This document shows, piece by piece, positions 22,126-32,465 of a stretch of DNA of 64,000 nucleotides. How positions within the stretch are numbered: the first letter of the stretch is position 1; the number at the start of each line of letters is the position of its first letter. Source of the stretch: Tretioscincus oriximinensis (taxonomy: Eukaryota > Chordata > Lepidosauria > Squamata > Gymnophthalmidae); NCBI GenBank assembly GCA_022410635.1, contig JAJVDF010000346.1:311708-375707 (forward strand), given 5' to 3'. A program made the translations under genes and the position numbers. Below the pieces are notes generated by a model. That model made no database searches. It was given only the letters and a program-made list of their open reading frames with translations, and was not told the DNA's origin.

Positions 22126-22326
22126 TAGGCTGACCAGATGACCCCTTTTTTGGGGTGGGTGGGTTGATAACCCATTTCGGGGGTGCCTCCCGTTTTTTTT
22201 CTGAGGAAAAACAAAAACAAATTAAAAAANAAACATTTTTTGAAAAAAAATTCCTCAGAAAAAACTGGGAGACACCCCAAAACCGGGTTTTCAACCTCCC
22301 CTAAAAGGTGTCATCTGGTCAGCCTA
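22126..22326. mobile_element. FB2 foldback element, copy C
   Basis: Same palindrome as copies A and B. Flanking bases share tcactg on both sides, a degenerate 8-bp duplication. Confidence 0.86.
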
Positions 22327-22504
22327 TCACTGTGACTCAGCAGCAACAGAGTGAGGTAATGCAAGTCCCAAGATGATCCTAAGACTAGTCTCCTGATAGT
22401 TGACCTTTAACATGATTGGTCAGAATGTTGTATATAAGGCAGAGTTGTAGCTGCTCTGTATTCTCTTTCTCTTTCGCCTGAATTGATGCACATGTTGTTA
22501 GAAT
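22327..22504. other. unassigned, with a TATA-like motif
   Basis: tgttgtatataaggcagag at about 22426 is a good TATA-type sequence, but no transcript or LTR structure can be shown. Confidence 0.25.
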
Positions 22505-22762
22505 GCAGNAAGCTATGCTGAAACCAAGAATAAAAACCTTCCCGTGGGATAAGCAAGCAATTTTCTTGAATGATTTTGATAACATTATAGATAAAAAAAT
22601 AAGAAATATGGTACAAAATCTATTATCATGTGCACAAATAACATTATTGAAGGGCTGGAAAGACACATCAAAACGAACAATAGAAGGATGGCAAGATTAT
22701 CTTATAGAAAAAATGGCCGTGGACATTCGCTTAACAAGGATAAATTCAAATGGGAATATACA
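22505..22762 (+). pseudogene. L1-like LINE ORF2 C-terminus, part 1
   Basis: The plus frame encodes residues such as LKGWKDTSKRTIEGWQDYLI, resembling the extreme C-terminal region of L1 ORF2 (a W-rich tail after the reverse transcriptase). It is severed at 22763 by the hAT-type copy 2 and continues at 23144. The reverse transcriptase and endonuclease are absent. Confidence 0.6.
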
Positions 22763-22961
22763 TAGGGCAACCCAAAACCGGGACGGGGTGGGGTGGGGGA
22801 TGCTTGCGTGCACGCACGTACGCGCGTGTGTGCGCATGCACATATGGACGCTTGTAGCGAGACAGGCAGAAGGTCTTTCCTGCCTGTCTCATAAGCGTCC
22901 ATGCGCACGCGCGCAGCTGCGGGGGGGGGGGGAGCGGCGGCGGGGGGGGGGTGGGGGGGGT

Positions 22962-23032
<71 letters not shown>

Positions 23033-23143
23033 GAGGAGCGGCAACCCGGGATGTTAAAACTTTTTTTTAAAATCCAGCCGGGACAATAAAATTGTCCCTA
23101 AAACCGTGAATGTCCCGGTTTACCGGGACGTATGGCAACCCTA
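22763..23143. mobile_element. hAT-type non-autonomous element, copy 2
   Basis: TAGGGCAAC at the left and GGCAACCCTA at the right are inverted ends. AATATACA is duplicated exactly at 22755-22762 and 23144-23151. After the left end follow an alternating purine-pyrimidine tract (22803-22845, GCGTGCACGCACGTACGCGC type) and a strong hairpin at 22846-22900. A G-only region comes next (22920-23030), then the tccagccgggacaata right part shared with copy 1. No coding capacity. Confidence 0.88.
22919..23032 (+). repeat. long poly-G tract
   Basis: More than 100 bases of nearly pure G with a few A, T and C breaks, inside hAT-type copy 2. Could fold as G-quadruplexes. Length is likely unreliable in the assembly. 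Confidence 0.85.
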
Positions 23144-23151
23144 AATATACA

Positions 23152-23652
<501 letters not shown>

Positions 23653-23999
23653 AAAAAGACCTTCCTGTGGAAAGCTACTTTGCTATGCAGGGTCAGTTCC
23701 TGATCTGGATGTTCCTGTATTGCTACTGGGATCTTTTCCTCACTTCTCCAGCACCGGAACCACTCTGAAAATAATTTACTTAAACAAATTTCATATTCCC
23801 AACCCGTAAGATAATATAATCCTCTTTGCTGGCATCCATGGCAGCATGATGTCAAGGATGCTTTTCTGTGGAGCAGTACCTGGGTGGATGGGATACCAAT
23901 CCATCCCATTGGGCACAGGAAGGGGCTCTTCCATTTGCTGGATGCCAGTATGTGACTTTCTTTTTTAGTCTGATATATTCACATGGCACTGGTTAATTC

Positions 24000-24240
24000 T
24001 GGAATTTCCTGATAATCTGGTCTATCGGTTTACTGGTCTTAATGCACCTCGTTCATATCTTTGCAATATATTCCAGGTTTTGCAATTCTGTCAGTCCCTG
24101 ACAACTGAGACTTTCTGTGCATGTGACATGTGCATGTTGATAATTTGCTCTCAATATCAGATCCTTTCAACTCTCACCCTTGATGTTCCTCACCAGAATT
24201 ATCCGCAGAGCTCAGCCTTTTCACCAAAGCCCAATAAAAT
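24000..24240. repeat. family X fragment
   Basis: Contains cctgataatctggtctatcg, catatctttgcaatatattc and caggttttgcaattctgtca, matching parts of 63106-63400 and 36488-36700. Type unknown. The preceding 23653-23999 is unassigned. Confidence 0.45.
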
Positions 24241-24378
24241 TAGGCTGCGTGCACACGACGACTTAAAAACTACTACAAAGCTATAATCCGGAATGTAGCT
24301 ACCACGTGTCCATGCACACCACACGTGTATATCCCGTGACCACCAATTTCGTGGCAGTGCAATCTGAGAATTCTTTTC
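24241..24378. mobile_element. family W element, left part
   Basis: Starts TAGGCTGCGTGCACACGACG and matches 63594-63720. Interrupted by CR1-A at 24379 and continuing at 25031. The 12 end bases AGGCTGCGTGCA are inverted with two mismatches at 25407-25418, suggesting a DNA element with short inverted ends. Confidence 0.55.
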
Positions 24379-25030
24379 ATAGAATCATAGAGTCGGAAGG
24401 GACCTCCAGGGTCATGGCGTCCAACCCCCTGCTCGATGCAGGATTCATTAAACCATCCCAGACAGATGACTGTCCAGTCTCTGTTTGAAAACTTCCAGGG
24501 ATGGCGAACTCACCACCCCCTGTGGCAAACTGTTCCACTGGTTTATCACCCTGACTGTTAGAAAGTTTTTTCTGATATCTAATCTAAATCTACTCCCTTG
24601 CAGTTTCATTCCATTGTTTCTAGTCCTTCCATNTGCTAATAAGAACAATGTTGATCCCTCTGCTCTGTGACAGCACTTCAGATATTTGTAGACAGCTATC
24701 AAGTCTCCTCTCAGTCTTCTCTTTTGCAGACTAAACATCCCTAGATCCTTTAATCGTTCCTCATAGGACATGGTTTCCAGACCACTCACCATCCTTGTAA
24801 CTCTCTTTTGTACTTGCTCTAGTTTATCAATGTCCCTTTTAAATTGGGCCCCCCAGAACTGAACACAGGATTCCAAGTGTGGTCGTACCGAAGTACTGTA
24901 GAGAGGAATAATTACTTCACGTGAGCGAGATTCTATGCCCCTCTTTGCCTTTTTTGCAGCTGCTTCACACTGTTGACTCATGTTTAATCTGTGATCTACC
25001 AAAACACCCAGGTCCTTCTCACCTGTGCTG
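24379..25030 (-). mobile_element. CR1-A LINE, longest C-terminal copy
   Basis: The minus-strand frame (24448-25002) reads the CR1 pol tail: [20 protein letters not shown] near the start, [31 protein letters not shown], and RKNFLTVRVINQWNSLP before the end. It is open for 184 codons except for one N codon. The 3' UTR finishes with the inverse of aatcatagagtcggaaggga at 24381. The endonuclease and catalytic reverse transcriptase portion are absent (5' truncation). It sits inside family W. Confidence 0.93.
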
Positions 25031-25418
25031 GACTTTTACTCACAACCACCAGTAGAAACAACTGCCGCATTGCTTGTTTTTAACATCTCTCCTCTGATTT
25101 GTGCACTCTCGAGAGTGCAGGGGTTCTCCGGAACGATGTCTGAATATCTGAGCAATAGTTTATTCTGCGACAAATGGCATCTATTGCAGGTTGACTACTG
25201 AAAAGTGCTTAGCATGTGTGCCTGATTGTGCTCCGAATGAGGCAGAAAATAGCTAAGTGCACAAAGCCTTCGTTTATGCTGGTTTGCCAATGGTGAGCCA
25301 GACAATTGGTTTTAAAAGCCACTATCTGTCGGTTCATATAACAATCTGGAGAGGCAAAAACAACACAGATTTGCCAACACAATCAAATTCACCTTTTGAC
25401 CCTATCTGCATGTAGCCT
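25031..25418. mobile_element. family W element, right part
   Basis: gtagaaacaactgcc, gtgcaggggttctccg, atctgagcaatagtttattc and ggttgactactgaaaag all recur in order at 63770-63905. Ends near TGCATGTAGCCT at 25407-25418. Confidence 0.6.
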
Positions 25419-25678
25419 GAGTTTTACGTTGGCTTCAAAAGAAATTCATAATCTCGTATCTAGCAGGGGTGGGGATTTTGGTTCTCTCCACCTGTAGAGA
25501 CTTCCATTGTCAAGCTCTATGGTGAGGCCAATGGACATCTGTTGTACTAATGATTCTGCCTTTCCTGTTACTATTTTTTTCTCCGTTTATTACATGGCAC
25601 ACGATTTATATACATGTTGCTTTGGGAGGCATCATGTATATATTGTGTTTTCAATATATACGTTTCAATATATGTCCA

Positions 25679-26516
25679 GTCTGGTCTACTGGTTAGAGGT
25701 CTGAATCTTATATGGTAGCCTCCTAATTCAAGTCCGCACTCCTCCATGAAGCCAGCTGGGTGACCTTGGACCATGCATAGTTCCTCAGAACTCTTTTAGC
25801 CCCACCTACTTCACAAGGTGTCTTTTGTGATGAGATGTATAGAAAATGATGTAAGACACTTTGATTTCCTTTCCTCCTGCCCCTCCTTTTTCCTCTCCTT
25901 CCCCCCTCTCCCTGCCCCTGCTTCTGCTCTTCCAACTCCTCCTTTTCCCATTCTTCCTCCTCTTCCTTCTCGTTCTTTTTCCTCCTCTTTCCTCCTCCTC
26001 TCTCCTCTCTCCTCTCTCCTCTCTCCTCCTCCTTTTTCTTTNNNNNNNNNNNNNNNNNNNNNNNNNNNNNNNNNNNNNNNNNNNNNNNNNNNNNNNNNNN
26101 NNNNNNNNNNNNNNNNNNNNNNNNNNNNNNNNNNNNNNNNNNNNNNNNNNNNNNNNNNNNNNNNNNNNNNNNNNNNNNNNNNNNNNNNNNNNNNNNNNNN
26201 NNNNNNNNNNNNNNNNNNNNNNNNNNNNNNNNNNNNNNNNNNNNNNNNNNNNNNNNNNNNNNNNNNNNNNNNNNNNNNNNNNNNNNNNNNNNNNNNNNNN
26301 NNNNNNNNNNNNNNNNNNNNNNNNNNNNNNNNNNNNNNNNNNNNNNNNNNNNNNNNNNNNNNNNNNNNNNNNNNNNNNNNNNNNNNNNNNNNNNNNNNNN
26401 NNNNNNNNNNNNNNNNNNNNNNNNNNNNNNNNNNNNNNCTCCTTCTTCCTCTTCTTCCTCCTCCTCCTTCTCATTCCTCTTCTTTTTTTTCTTCTCCTCT
26501 TCCTCCTCCTCTTCAG
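25679..26516 (+). mobile_element. SINE-2 with very long pyrimidine tail and a gap
   Basis: tRNA-like head (ctggttagaggtctgaatc, then tcaagtccgcact), then gccagctgggtgaccttgga, ccccacctacttcacaaggt and atgtaagacactttgatttc. A CT-only tract follows, interrupted by 397 Ns (26042-26438) and resuming to 26516. Translations through the Ns are meaningless. Confidence 0.75.
26042..26438. other. assembly gap (397 N)
   Basis: Run of Ns flanked on both sides by CT-rich sequence, so the gap very probably hides more of the same tail. Confidence 0.98.
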
Positions 26517-27320
26517 GACCCCCTGGATCACATACACCCAATCCCTTCTGTCCCCTACTGTCTGCCAAGATTTTGGCCAAGCTCAGGTTTATTGCTTCCA
26601 TGACATCATTTCATCTTCTGCCATCCTGTCCTCTATTTGCCTTCAATCTGTCATAGGCAGGAAGATTTTTTCTTTTTGTTGAGGTGGGGAGCGAGGGGAG
26701 AATCTAGATGAATCTTTGGCTCAGACATTAATATGACTCATGATCTCTTCATTTGATCGAGACCATGCCAGCATTCTTTGCAGATCTCAGAATTTTCCCT
26801 GCTAAAGTATTTCTTTCATCCCTGGATGCTCAGGTGAGAGAAGGAGGGTTTCTGCTTAGGACTGAGGATTCCCTGTGTCACTGACACATCTCTCAGGATA
26901 ACAGATAGCGCAGAAGTTTCTGCAGGGTAAAGGCATATTAACCTTTGCTGAAGTTTTGACAAAAGATTGCCTGCGAAGGATTGTAGAACTCAATGCAATT
27001 ATTTTCTGGGCACTGAAACAATTCAGCAAGGGAAAAGATAAGGCGGGGAAAAACTAGTAAAGGGATATTCTTTCCTGAGTCTCATCATGATTACTCTTAC
27101 TCTCCAAAGAAAGAGATGGCCTACCCAATCAAAATAGATACACGTGCCTCTTACGAGAAGTCTTTAATATCTACGTAGTAATTACTATTTAAATGGTAAA
27201 ATGCTAATTACGACGCAGGTATTAAAAGCTTCTTGTTGCCTCTTCCTTGGTAAATGTTTGCAATTAAATAAATATTGTCTTGTCTGTTCCTTGGTAATGG
27301 CAAGCAAAGTGATACACCTG
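26517..27320. other. unique sequence, no gene seen
   Basis: No repeat recognised; 26700-27050 resembles conserved non-coding DNA in composition only. Confidence 0.35.
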
Positions 27321-27321
27321 T

Positions 27322-27573
27322 ACATATAATAAAACATGTGACAAATTGTCCAATATTCCAAGGTGTAATGTCCAATGACGGGGCTTGGAACTTTGGCAGA
27401 CTCCAGAGACCAATGACCAAGGAATGAGTACATAAGGATAAGATGGAGAAAAGAAAGGAAGGAAGAAAGGAAGGAGGAAGGGAAGAAAGAAGTGATAAGT
27501 GAATGGGGGATGGGAGAAAGGGGGAGAAGGGGCTAGAGCCCATTGCATTACTCTAGCACAATGGGCTAATTCC
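27322..27573 (+). repeat. family H repeat with terminal hairpin
   Basis: tccaatattccaaggtgtaa, ggggcttggaactttggcag, then a GGAA-rich purine tract, then a hairpin near the right end: AGCCCATTG and its exact inverse CAATGGGCT around 13 bases. A second copy with the same order is at 62415-63105. Confidence 0.6.
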
Positions 27574-27591
27574 ACTAGTGTCTGTCTATCT

Positions 27592-27680
27592 GTAGAGATA
27601 GATAGAGACAGATGAGATAGATAGAGACAGAGATATAGATAGATGGATAAAGAGAGACAGACAGACAGACTGACAGATTA
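27592..27680 (+). repeat. GATA/GACA microsatellite
   Basis: Irregular (GATA)n and (GACA)n up to the border of FB2 copy D. Confidence 0.85.
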
Positions 27681-27862
27681 TAGGCTGACCAGATGACCCC
27701 TTTGGAGTGGGTGGGTTGAAAACCCATTTTTGGGGTGCCTCCTGGTTTTTACTGAGGAAATTTTTTTTAAAAAAATTGGAAAAAAATTCCTCAGAAAAAA
27801 CTGGGAGGCACCCCAAAACCAGCTTTTCAACCCCCTCCAAAAGGGGTCATCTGGTCAGTCTA
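27681..27862. mobile_element. FB2 foldback element, copy D
   Basis: TAGGCTGACCAGATGACCCC to the inverse ending GGTCAGTCTA; arms pair around an A/T centre. It lies within the GATA tract, which resumes at 27865. Confidence 0.86.
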
Positions 27863-28680
27863 AGATAGATGCATAGATAGAGATATATAATTATTAATAA
27901 TAACTCTGATGAAAATTGATCCTTCTAGACTACTCTGGGAAACTATCGCAGGATTCTGTGTTGGTATTTGAGTTCCCTTCGGTTTAAAGGAAGAACAAAA
28001 GGCTCTTTTGTAGCTACAGAAATGTGAATATGATAAGAGGAACATCTATTAAGAGGCAGTTAACGAAAGACTTCTCAGCTGATCTTGTCTGCTGGGCCAC
28101 TGGACAAGGCATTTATTGGCGAGGCAACCTGTCATAACGCATAAAAAAAAATAATTCTTCTTCCTCTTCGTTTTTAAAGTCAGGCTGTCAGCATAAAAAT
28201 GTTTGGCTCTGTCATCTCTGTGTTTCTGGGCTCAGCGGAAGATCTATAATTCTCACACTTAATGCAATTCCAAGGCACTGGGAGTGATTTACCGTCAGTT
28301 TACTCAATACTCGCAGCTTTATTTAAGGTAACAGTTATGGCACATAAAAACTTTATTGAAAATCCTTTGGGAGTAGGACTGAGTAAGAACAGTCATTGCT
28401 AATACCATTACAGTGGACAAGGGTCTTGCATGTTTGTGCCGCGACCTTTTGGCTAGCTGAGATACATATCCTGAAACTCTGACGAATTGGAATTGCCACA
28501 AACGGCACAAATGTTTGATCCACTGTCAGGCCAAAGGAACAGACNAAATCCGAAAAACAAATTTATTTTCCCCTTAGTTTTGTGCCGTTCTTTAGGCCTG
28601 AAGATGGATTAACAGCATGTGTTGAAACAGCACCTGAGGATTCCATACTCAGTTACTGGCCTCGTCCAGACGGTCTGTCT
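27863..28680. other. unique sequence, candidate conserved block
   Basis: No recognised repeat; 28070-28320 has conserved-element-like composition. Unsupported by alignment. Confidence 0.35.
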
Positions 28681-28842
28681 ATTCATTTATTTTATTTACA
28701 GTGTTTTTATACTTANACCCTGTCCTATATGCGAAATCCTCAGGGCAGCCAACAATAAAAACAAAAATAACATATTAAAATAGTATCAGAAGGTGGGGAG
28801 GAAAGTGGTAGTTCTTTAACCAAAGGCCAGGTTAGGTTAAAA
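28681..28842 (-). mobile_element. L2 3' end, first of two in tandem
   Basis: tttttatacttanaccctg, cctcagggcagccaacaata and accaaaggccaggtta follow a TTTATTTTATTT tail. Directly followed by a second L2 in the same orientation. Confidence 0.75.
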
Positions 28843-28844
28843 AG

Positions 28845-29515
28845 AATATTTATTTATTTATTTTATACTTATACCCCGCTCTATAAAAGGCATGGTGGTA
28901 CAGTGGTTAAGAGCCCTGCCATTTCAGATGTGATACCGAGTTCAAAGCCCTGTGTCGGCTGTGGAGAGGGGTGAGCGCCTTCTACTGGTCTCAGCTGTAG
29001 CCAAGCAGCTATTCGAAACAAAAAATTGCAATTAGATAAATGGTCCCCACATGGTGGGGAAGATAGAATGTAAGCCTTTGAGTAAAAAATAAGCTTGTAA
29101 GTTGCTTTGAGTCCCTTTGGATGAGAAAAGTAGGGTATAAAAACCAGGTTCTCCTTCTTCTCCTAGTTCCACAACTGAAGGTCTTAGGGCGCTCAGCAAT
29201 AAAAACCAAAATACAAAATTGACGTAGTATCTGTAAGTGGTAAGGAAAAAGCCATTTCTCCAACCGAAGGCCAGGTGAAAGAGGTCCATCTTTAAGGATC
29301 TTCTAGAAGAATACAGTGATGGTTATTGATGCACCCTGAGGGGTAGACTATTCCATAGGCAGGGGCAACCACCAAGAAGGCCCTGCCTTGGGTCCCCAGT
29401 CCATTTCCTGTTGGGTGGGATGGTACAACCAGGAGGATCTCCCCTGCATATCTTAAGGAACGGGCAGGTTGATATGGGAGGAGGCCTTCCTTTAGTGAAT
29501 TGGGGTGGCTCTGAT
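28845..29515 (-). mobile_element. L2 3' end, second copy, split by a SINE
   Basis: Tail and terminus at 28848-28885 (tttattttatacttatacc), then the SINE-1 at 28886-29162. The L2 resumes at 29163 (ggtcttagggcgctcagcaa) and continues through the 3' UTR (caaccgaaggccaggtgaaa, gatggttattgatgcaccct) to the C-terminal coding end near 29500. Confidence 0.82.
28886..29162 (+). mobile_element. SINE-1 inside L2
   Basis: Full-length copy: tRNA-like head (ggtggtacagtggttaagag, then a degenerate B box gagttcaaagcc), body (gcagctattcgaaac, tggggaagatagaatgtaag) and tail (gcttgtaagttgctttgagt, ataaaaaccaggttctcctt). Inserted into the L2 3' UTR. Confidence 0.88.
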
Positions 29516-30339
29516 GGTGAATGATGTATAATTTTGTAAAAGGCCGTATTTTACATGTCTGACACCCTGTGCAGACAATTATCTTACACTCTCCTTCACA
29601 GAATCATCCAATTTTATCAGTATTTTTTATTTACTTCAGGAATCAGCCTTGGTTGCCAGAGGCTCCTAGCGGTTCTGCCACAATTTTTTTTATTTTATTT
29701 TAATTTTTTTTTACTTGGGACCAGCTGAGACCCCTCCAAATTCCGCCACCCTGTGCAATTCCAGTGGTTGCTCTCCCTGATTGTGCAACCACTTTGCCGT
29801 TGCTAAAGAAAACTCTTCTGAATGCCTTCAGGGAGGACAATGCTCTGCTTCCAANGCAGTTCTTGGCAGGCGATGGCTATGGGATGGAGGGCAAGAGGTG
29901 GCTATGCAGCTTATGGATTAACATGCTCTTATTACGTTACTCCTTAAGCTTCCCAGTTCTGCCAGGAAACTCAAGCTTAAAACCTATTGAATGACATTTT
30001 AAGAACAAATAATACATTCATATATTAAATTTGAGAATAAACACATACACTATAGCGAGGGATTTTGTCTCCGCCTGACCTTTCCATTGTATTCCTGCCG
30101 CCCAGAGTTGGCGGGTGAAGGGAATCTTCTTCCAACAACCTTTCAGATTGGCTACAAAACATGAGATTTAGGCTGCTCAAAGTGCCACTGAAACATGGCT
30201 TGGAAAATAAGAGCTTAGCAATGATTATCCCTCTGACACTAATCTACGACTAGACTAAGTCGTGTTGCCACAAATTAATCAATTAAGCATCAAGAAGCAG
30301 AATGAAAGGATCCAAGACCCAGTCTAATTCAGCACTTGG
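29516..30339. other. unassigned sequence
   Basis: No gene or repeat identified. A T-rich run lies at 29685-29712. Confidence 0.4.
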
Positions 30340-30369
30340 TGTTAGGATATTCTCTGCTGTGGTTTGTGG
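30340..30369 (+). mobile_element. Ty3/gypsy 5' LTR start, 30-bp remnant
   Basis: GTTAGGATATTCTCTGCTGT at 30341 is the same as at 31353-31372, where an LTR begins. Here it leads directly into integrase coding sequence, so most of the 5' LTR and the interior are deleted. Confidence 0.6.
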
Positions 30370-30820
30370 AAAGTTCCCAATCACTGTTGGTGACCACGTT
30401 TGGCTCGCCACTCACAACCTGTGCTCCCCAAGGTCATCGCGTAAGTTGGATTACAAGTTTATTAGTCCATTCAAAGTTATCAAACAGATCAATCCTGTCT
30501 CTTTTCCTCTGCGCTTGCCAAAATACGTGAAGGTCCACCCTGTTTTCCACAGCTCCTTTCTACTCCCTCAACCACCTCACTCTCCTCTCCGGCCACCTCC
30601 CCCCCCTCCCCCCTCCCCCTATCATGTTGGGTGGGTCCCAATCAACACTTTGAGATTTCTGATATCTTAGATTCCCACCTTTTCCACAGTGAACTTCAAT
30701 GTACTCTGGAAAGGTTACCCTGTCACCAACAGTTCCTGGGTGCCCTCTCCTGATCTTCGCACTCCATCTCTTCTAAAACACTTTCATTCCCAGTACCCCG
30801 ATAAGGCCGGCCGTTGACTA
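30370..30820 (+). pseudogene. Ty3/gypsy pol remnant: integrase C-terminus and chromodomain
   Basis: The plus frame encodes the integrase C-terminal barrel of Ty3/gypsy chromoviruses: GDHVWLATHNL, then RKLDYKFISPFKVIKQINP, and VHPVFHSSFL. A proline-rich low-complexity stretch follows (30560-30620), then a chromodomain remnant with the aromatic-cage type WKGYP at 30707-30721 and a stop at 30815-30817. In the living family the chromodomain steers integration into marked chromatin. The frame changes twice between 30620 and 30705 and a stop lies at 30668-30670. Protease, reverse transcriptase, RNase H and the integrase catalytic core are missing. Confidence 0.82.
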
Positions 30821-30882
30821 ACTTCCCTCAGCTCCTGTTTCCTTCTCCCTTTCTCCTCTGTGTTACCCCTCCTGTGAAAATA

Positions 30883-31325
30883 AGAACATAAGAACATAAG
30901 AAGAGCCATACTGGATCAGGCCACAGCCCATCTAGTCCAGCATTCTGTCTCACACAGAGGCCCACCAGATGCACCTGGGCAGTCCAAACAGAGGAAAGCA
31001 AAATACGTCCCTGTTCATGACTCCCTGCAAATGGTATTTCAAGAGTCCTGCCTGTTGCTCCATCCCGGAGGCAGCATTCAGACTTCCATCCTAGTACCTG
31101 TCTAGTCCTCTCTTGAAGCTATCCAAGCTGTTACCTACCACCACCTCTTCTGGAAGTAAATTTCACATACCGATGACCCTCTGGGTGAAAAAATACTTTC
31201 CTTTGTCTGTNCTCACTTTTCTGCCCATCAGTTTCAAGGAGGGNCCTCTGGTCCTAGGGTTGTGTGATAGAGAAAACATTTTTTCTGTATTCTCCCTCTC
31301 CATCCCATGCATCATTACACTGTGG
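30883..31325 (-). mobile_element. CR1-B LINE inside the gypsy remnant
   Basis: 3' terminus inverse (aagaacataagaagagccat at 30893), 3' UTR, then the coding tail up to KTFSLSHNP-like residues (31250-31320). It separates the pol remnant from the 3' LTR. Confidence 0.88.
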
Positions 31326-31334
31326 TAACACTTT

Positions 31335-31352
31335 GGGGTGTGGGGGGATGGA
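31335..31352 (+). promoter_or_regulatory. putative polypurine tract of the gypsy element
   Basis: ggggtgtggggggatggag lies immediately before the LTR start, where the plus-strand primer of a retrotransposon is expected. Confidence 0.5.
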
Positions 31353-31610
31353 GTTAGGATATTCTCTGCTGTAGTTTGTATTTTTGTTTTTACTTTCACT
31401 TTCCTCACTTCAAACCATCTTCCCGCCGTTTTACCCTTGGGTGGCAAAACTCCATCTGATTGGTCAATTGGTCACTGCTGGGTGAATGTTTCAGCCTCTA
31501 TATAATCTGTTGCATACCAATATTTTCCTCTTTCATTCTTTAGTCCTTTCATAACTCCTAAAATTATTTGCTTATTCATGAAGTTATTTCGGGTCTTATC
31601 TCTGTCAACA
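31353..31610 (+). mobile_element. Ty3/gypsy 3' LTR
   Basis: Begins with the sequence shared with 30341. Contains a CCAAT-like ctgattggtcaattggt segment at about 31457 and TATATAA at 31499-31505. The right end is set tentatively at tctctgtcaaca (31610), because no target duplication could be matched. Confidence 0.55.
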
Positions 31611-32137
31611 AAGTTTTTGCTAAGAAACCAAGCCTCCTTGCGTCTATTGGATGAGGAAACGAATAATTCCTAGCACTTGATTGTGACTGCCTGCCTGCCC
31701 GATTCCTAGGTGAAGAAGCAGCAGGGGGTGGCTGGCCAGGCATTGCAGTGGCAGGAGAGAAAGGGGAAGCCACGGCAGTCTGAATGGAGGCTGCCGCGTC
31801 TGCTTTGGCACCTTGGGTGACTGGCAGTCTCTGGTGCTCAGTACTGTGCCAATGGTAAAAGTCTGAGCTCTTGGATTGACTTGCAAAGACCAATCCCAGG
31901 GTGTGGAACTTTACCATTGGAAATGCCTTTCGTATTAATGGCACAGATCTACTCTTGGTTATTTCCTGTCCCCAGGTTAGGTCTAATGTGAAGAAAACTT
32001 TTAAGGAGATTGTTGATGTCTCTTGTGCCACAGTCCTGGCATGCAGGTGGGTCTTCTATTACACAACTCTATAATATTTATTTCAAGGAGCCATCGTAGT
32101 GGTTGGTTTCAAAGCATCTGAAGAAGTAAACCTGTCC
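31611..32137. other. unassigned, with a doubtful minus-strand frame
   Basis: A 151-codon minus frame (31576-32031) is open but overlaps the LTR and shows only Ala/Pro/Ser-rich low-information sequence. No family recognised; not called as a gene. Confidence 0.35.
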
Positions 32138-32385
32138 ATATATGGGCATAGAAAAGAGTGTAGGTCAGCCCTGATTTACACTTGGCCCATTGATTGCACC
32201 TAGAAATCTCAAGCAAAACCTTCACCTGTTCTCCACCCCCAGCAAATGTTATTTAGAAGCTTCCTGCCTATTGTTCCATCCCAGAGGCAACAGCAAGACA
32301 CCCGTCCTTGCAGCCGATTTGCCTTCTATGAACTTGTCTAATCCTGCCTTAAAGCTACCCAAGTGCTAGCTGGATGGAACCTTCT
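32138..32385 (-). mobile_element. CR1-B 3' end
   Basis: caaaaccttcacctgttctc, attgttccatcccagaggca, atgaacttgtctaatcctgc: the inverse of the CR1-B 3' UTR and last codons. Diverged. Confidence 0.72.
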
Positions 32386-32394
32386 TATTTATTT

Positions 32395-32465
32395 TAGTTT
32401 GCATTTCTATAACACCCTACACCCGGAAGCCTCAGAGCAGTTAACAACAATAATAAAAAAATCAA
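32395..32465 (-). mobile_element. L2 3' terminus
   Basis: gcatttctataacaccctac, gcctcagagcagttaacaac, followed at once by another L2 tail. Confidence 0.65.

Noticed and set aside
25723..26682. Frames of more than 240 codons
   Set aside because: They run through 397 Ns and CT repeats; no real coding sequence.
31576..32031. 151-codon minus-strand frame as a gene
   Set aside because: Overlaps the gypsy 3' LTR and has an uninformative Ala/Pro/Ser composition.
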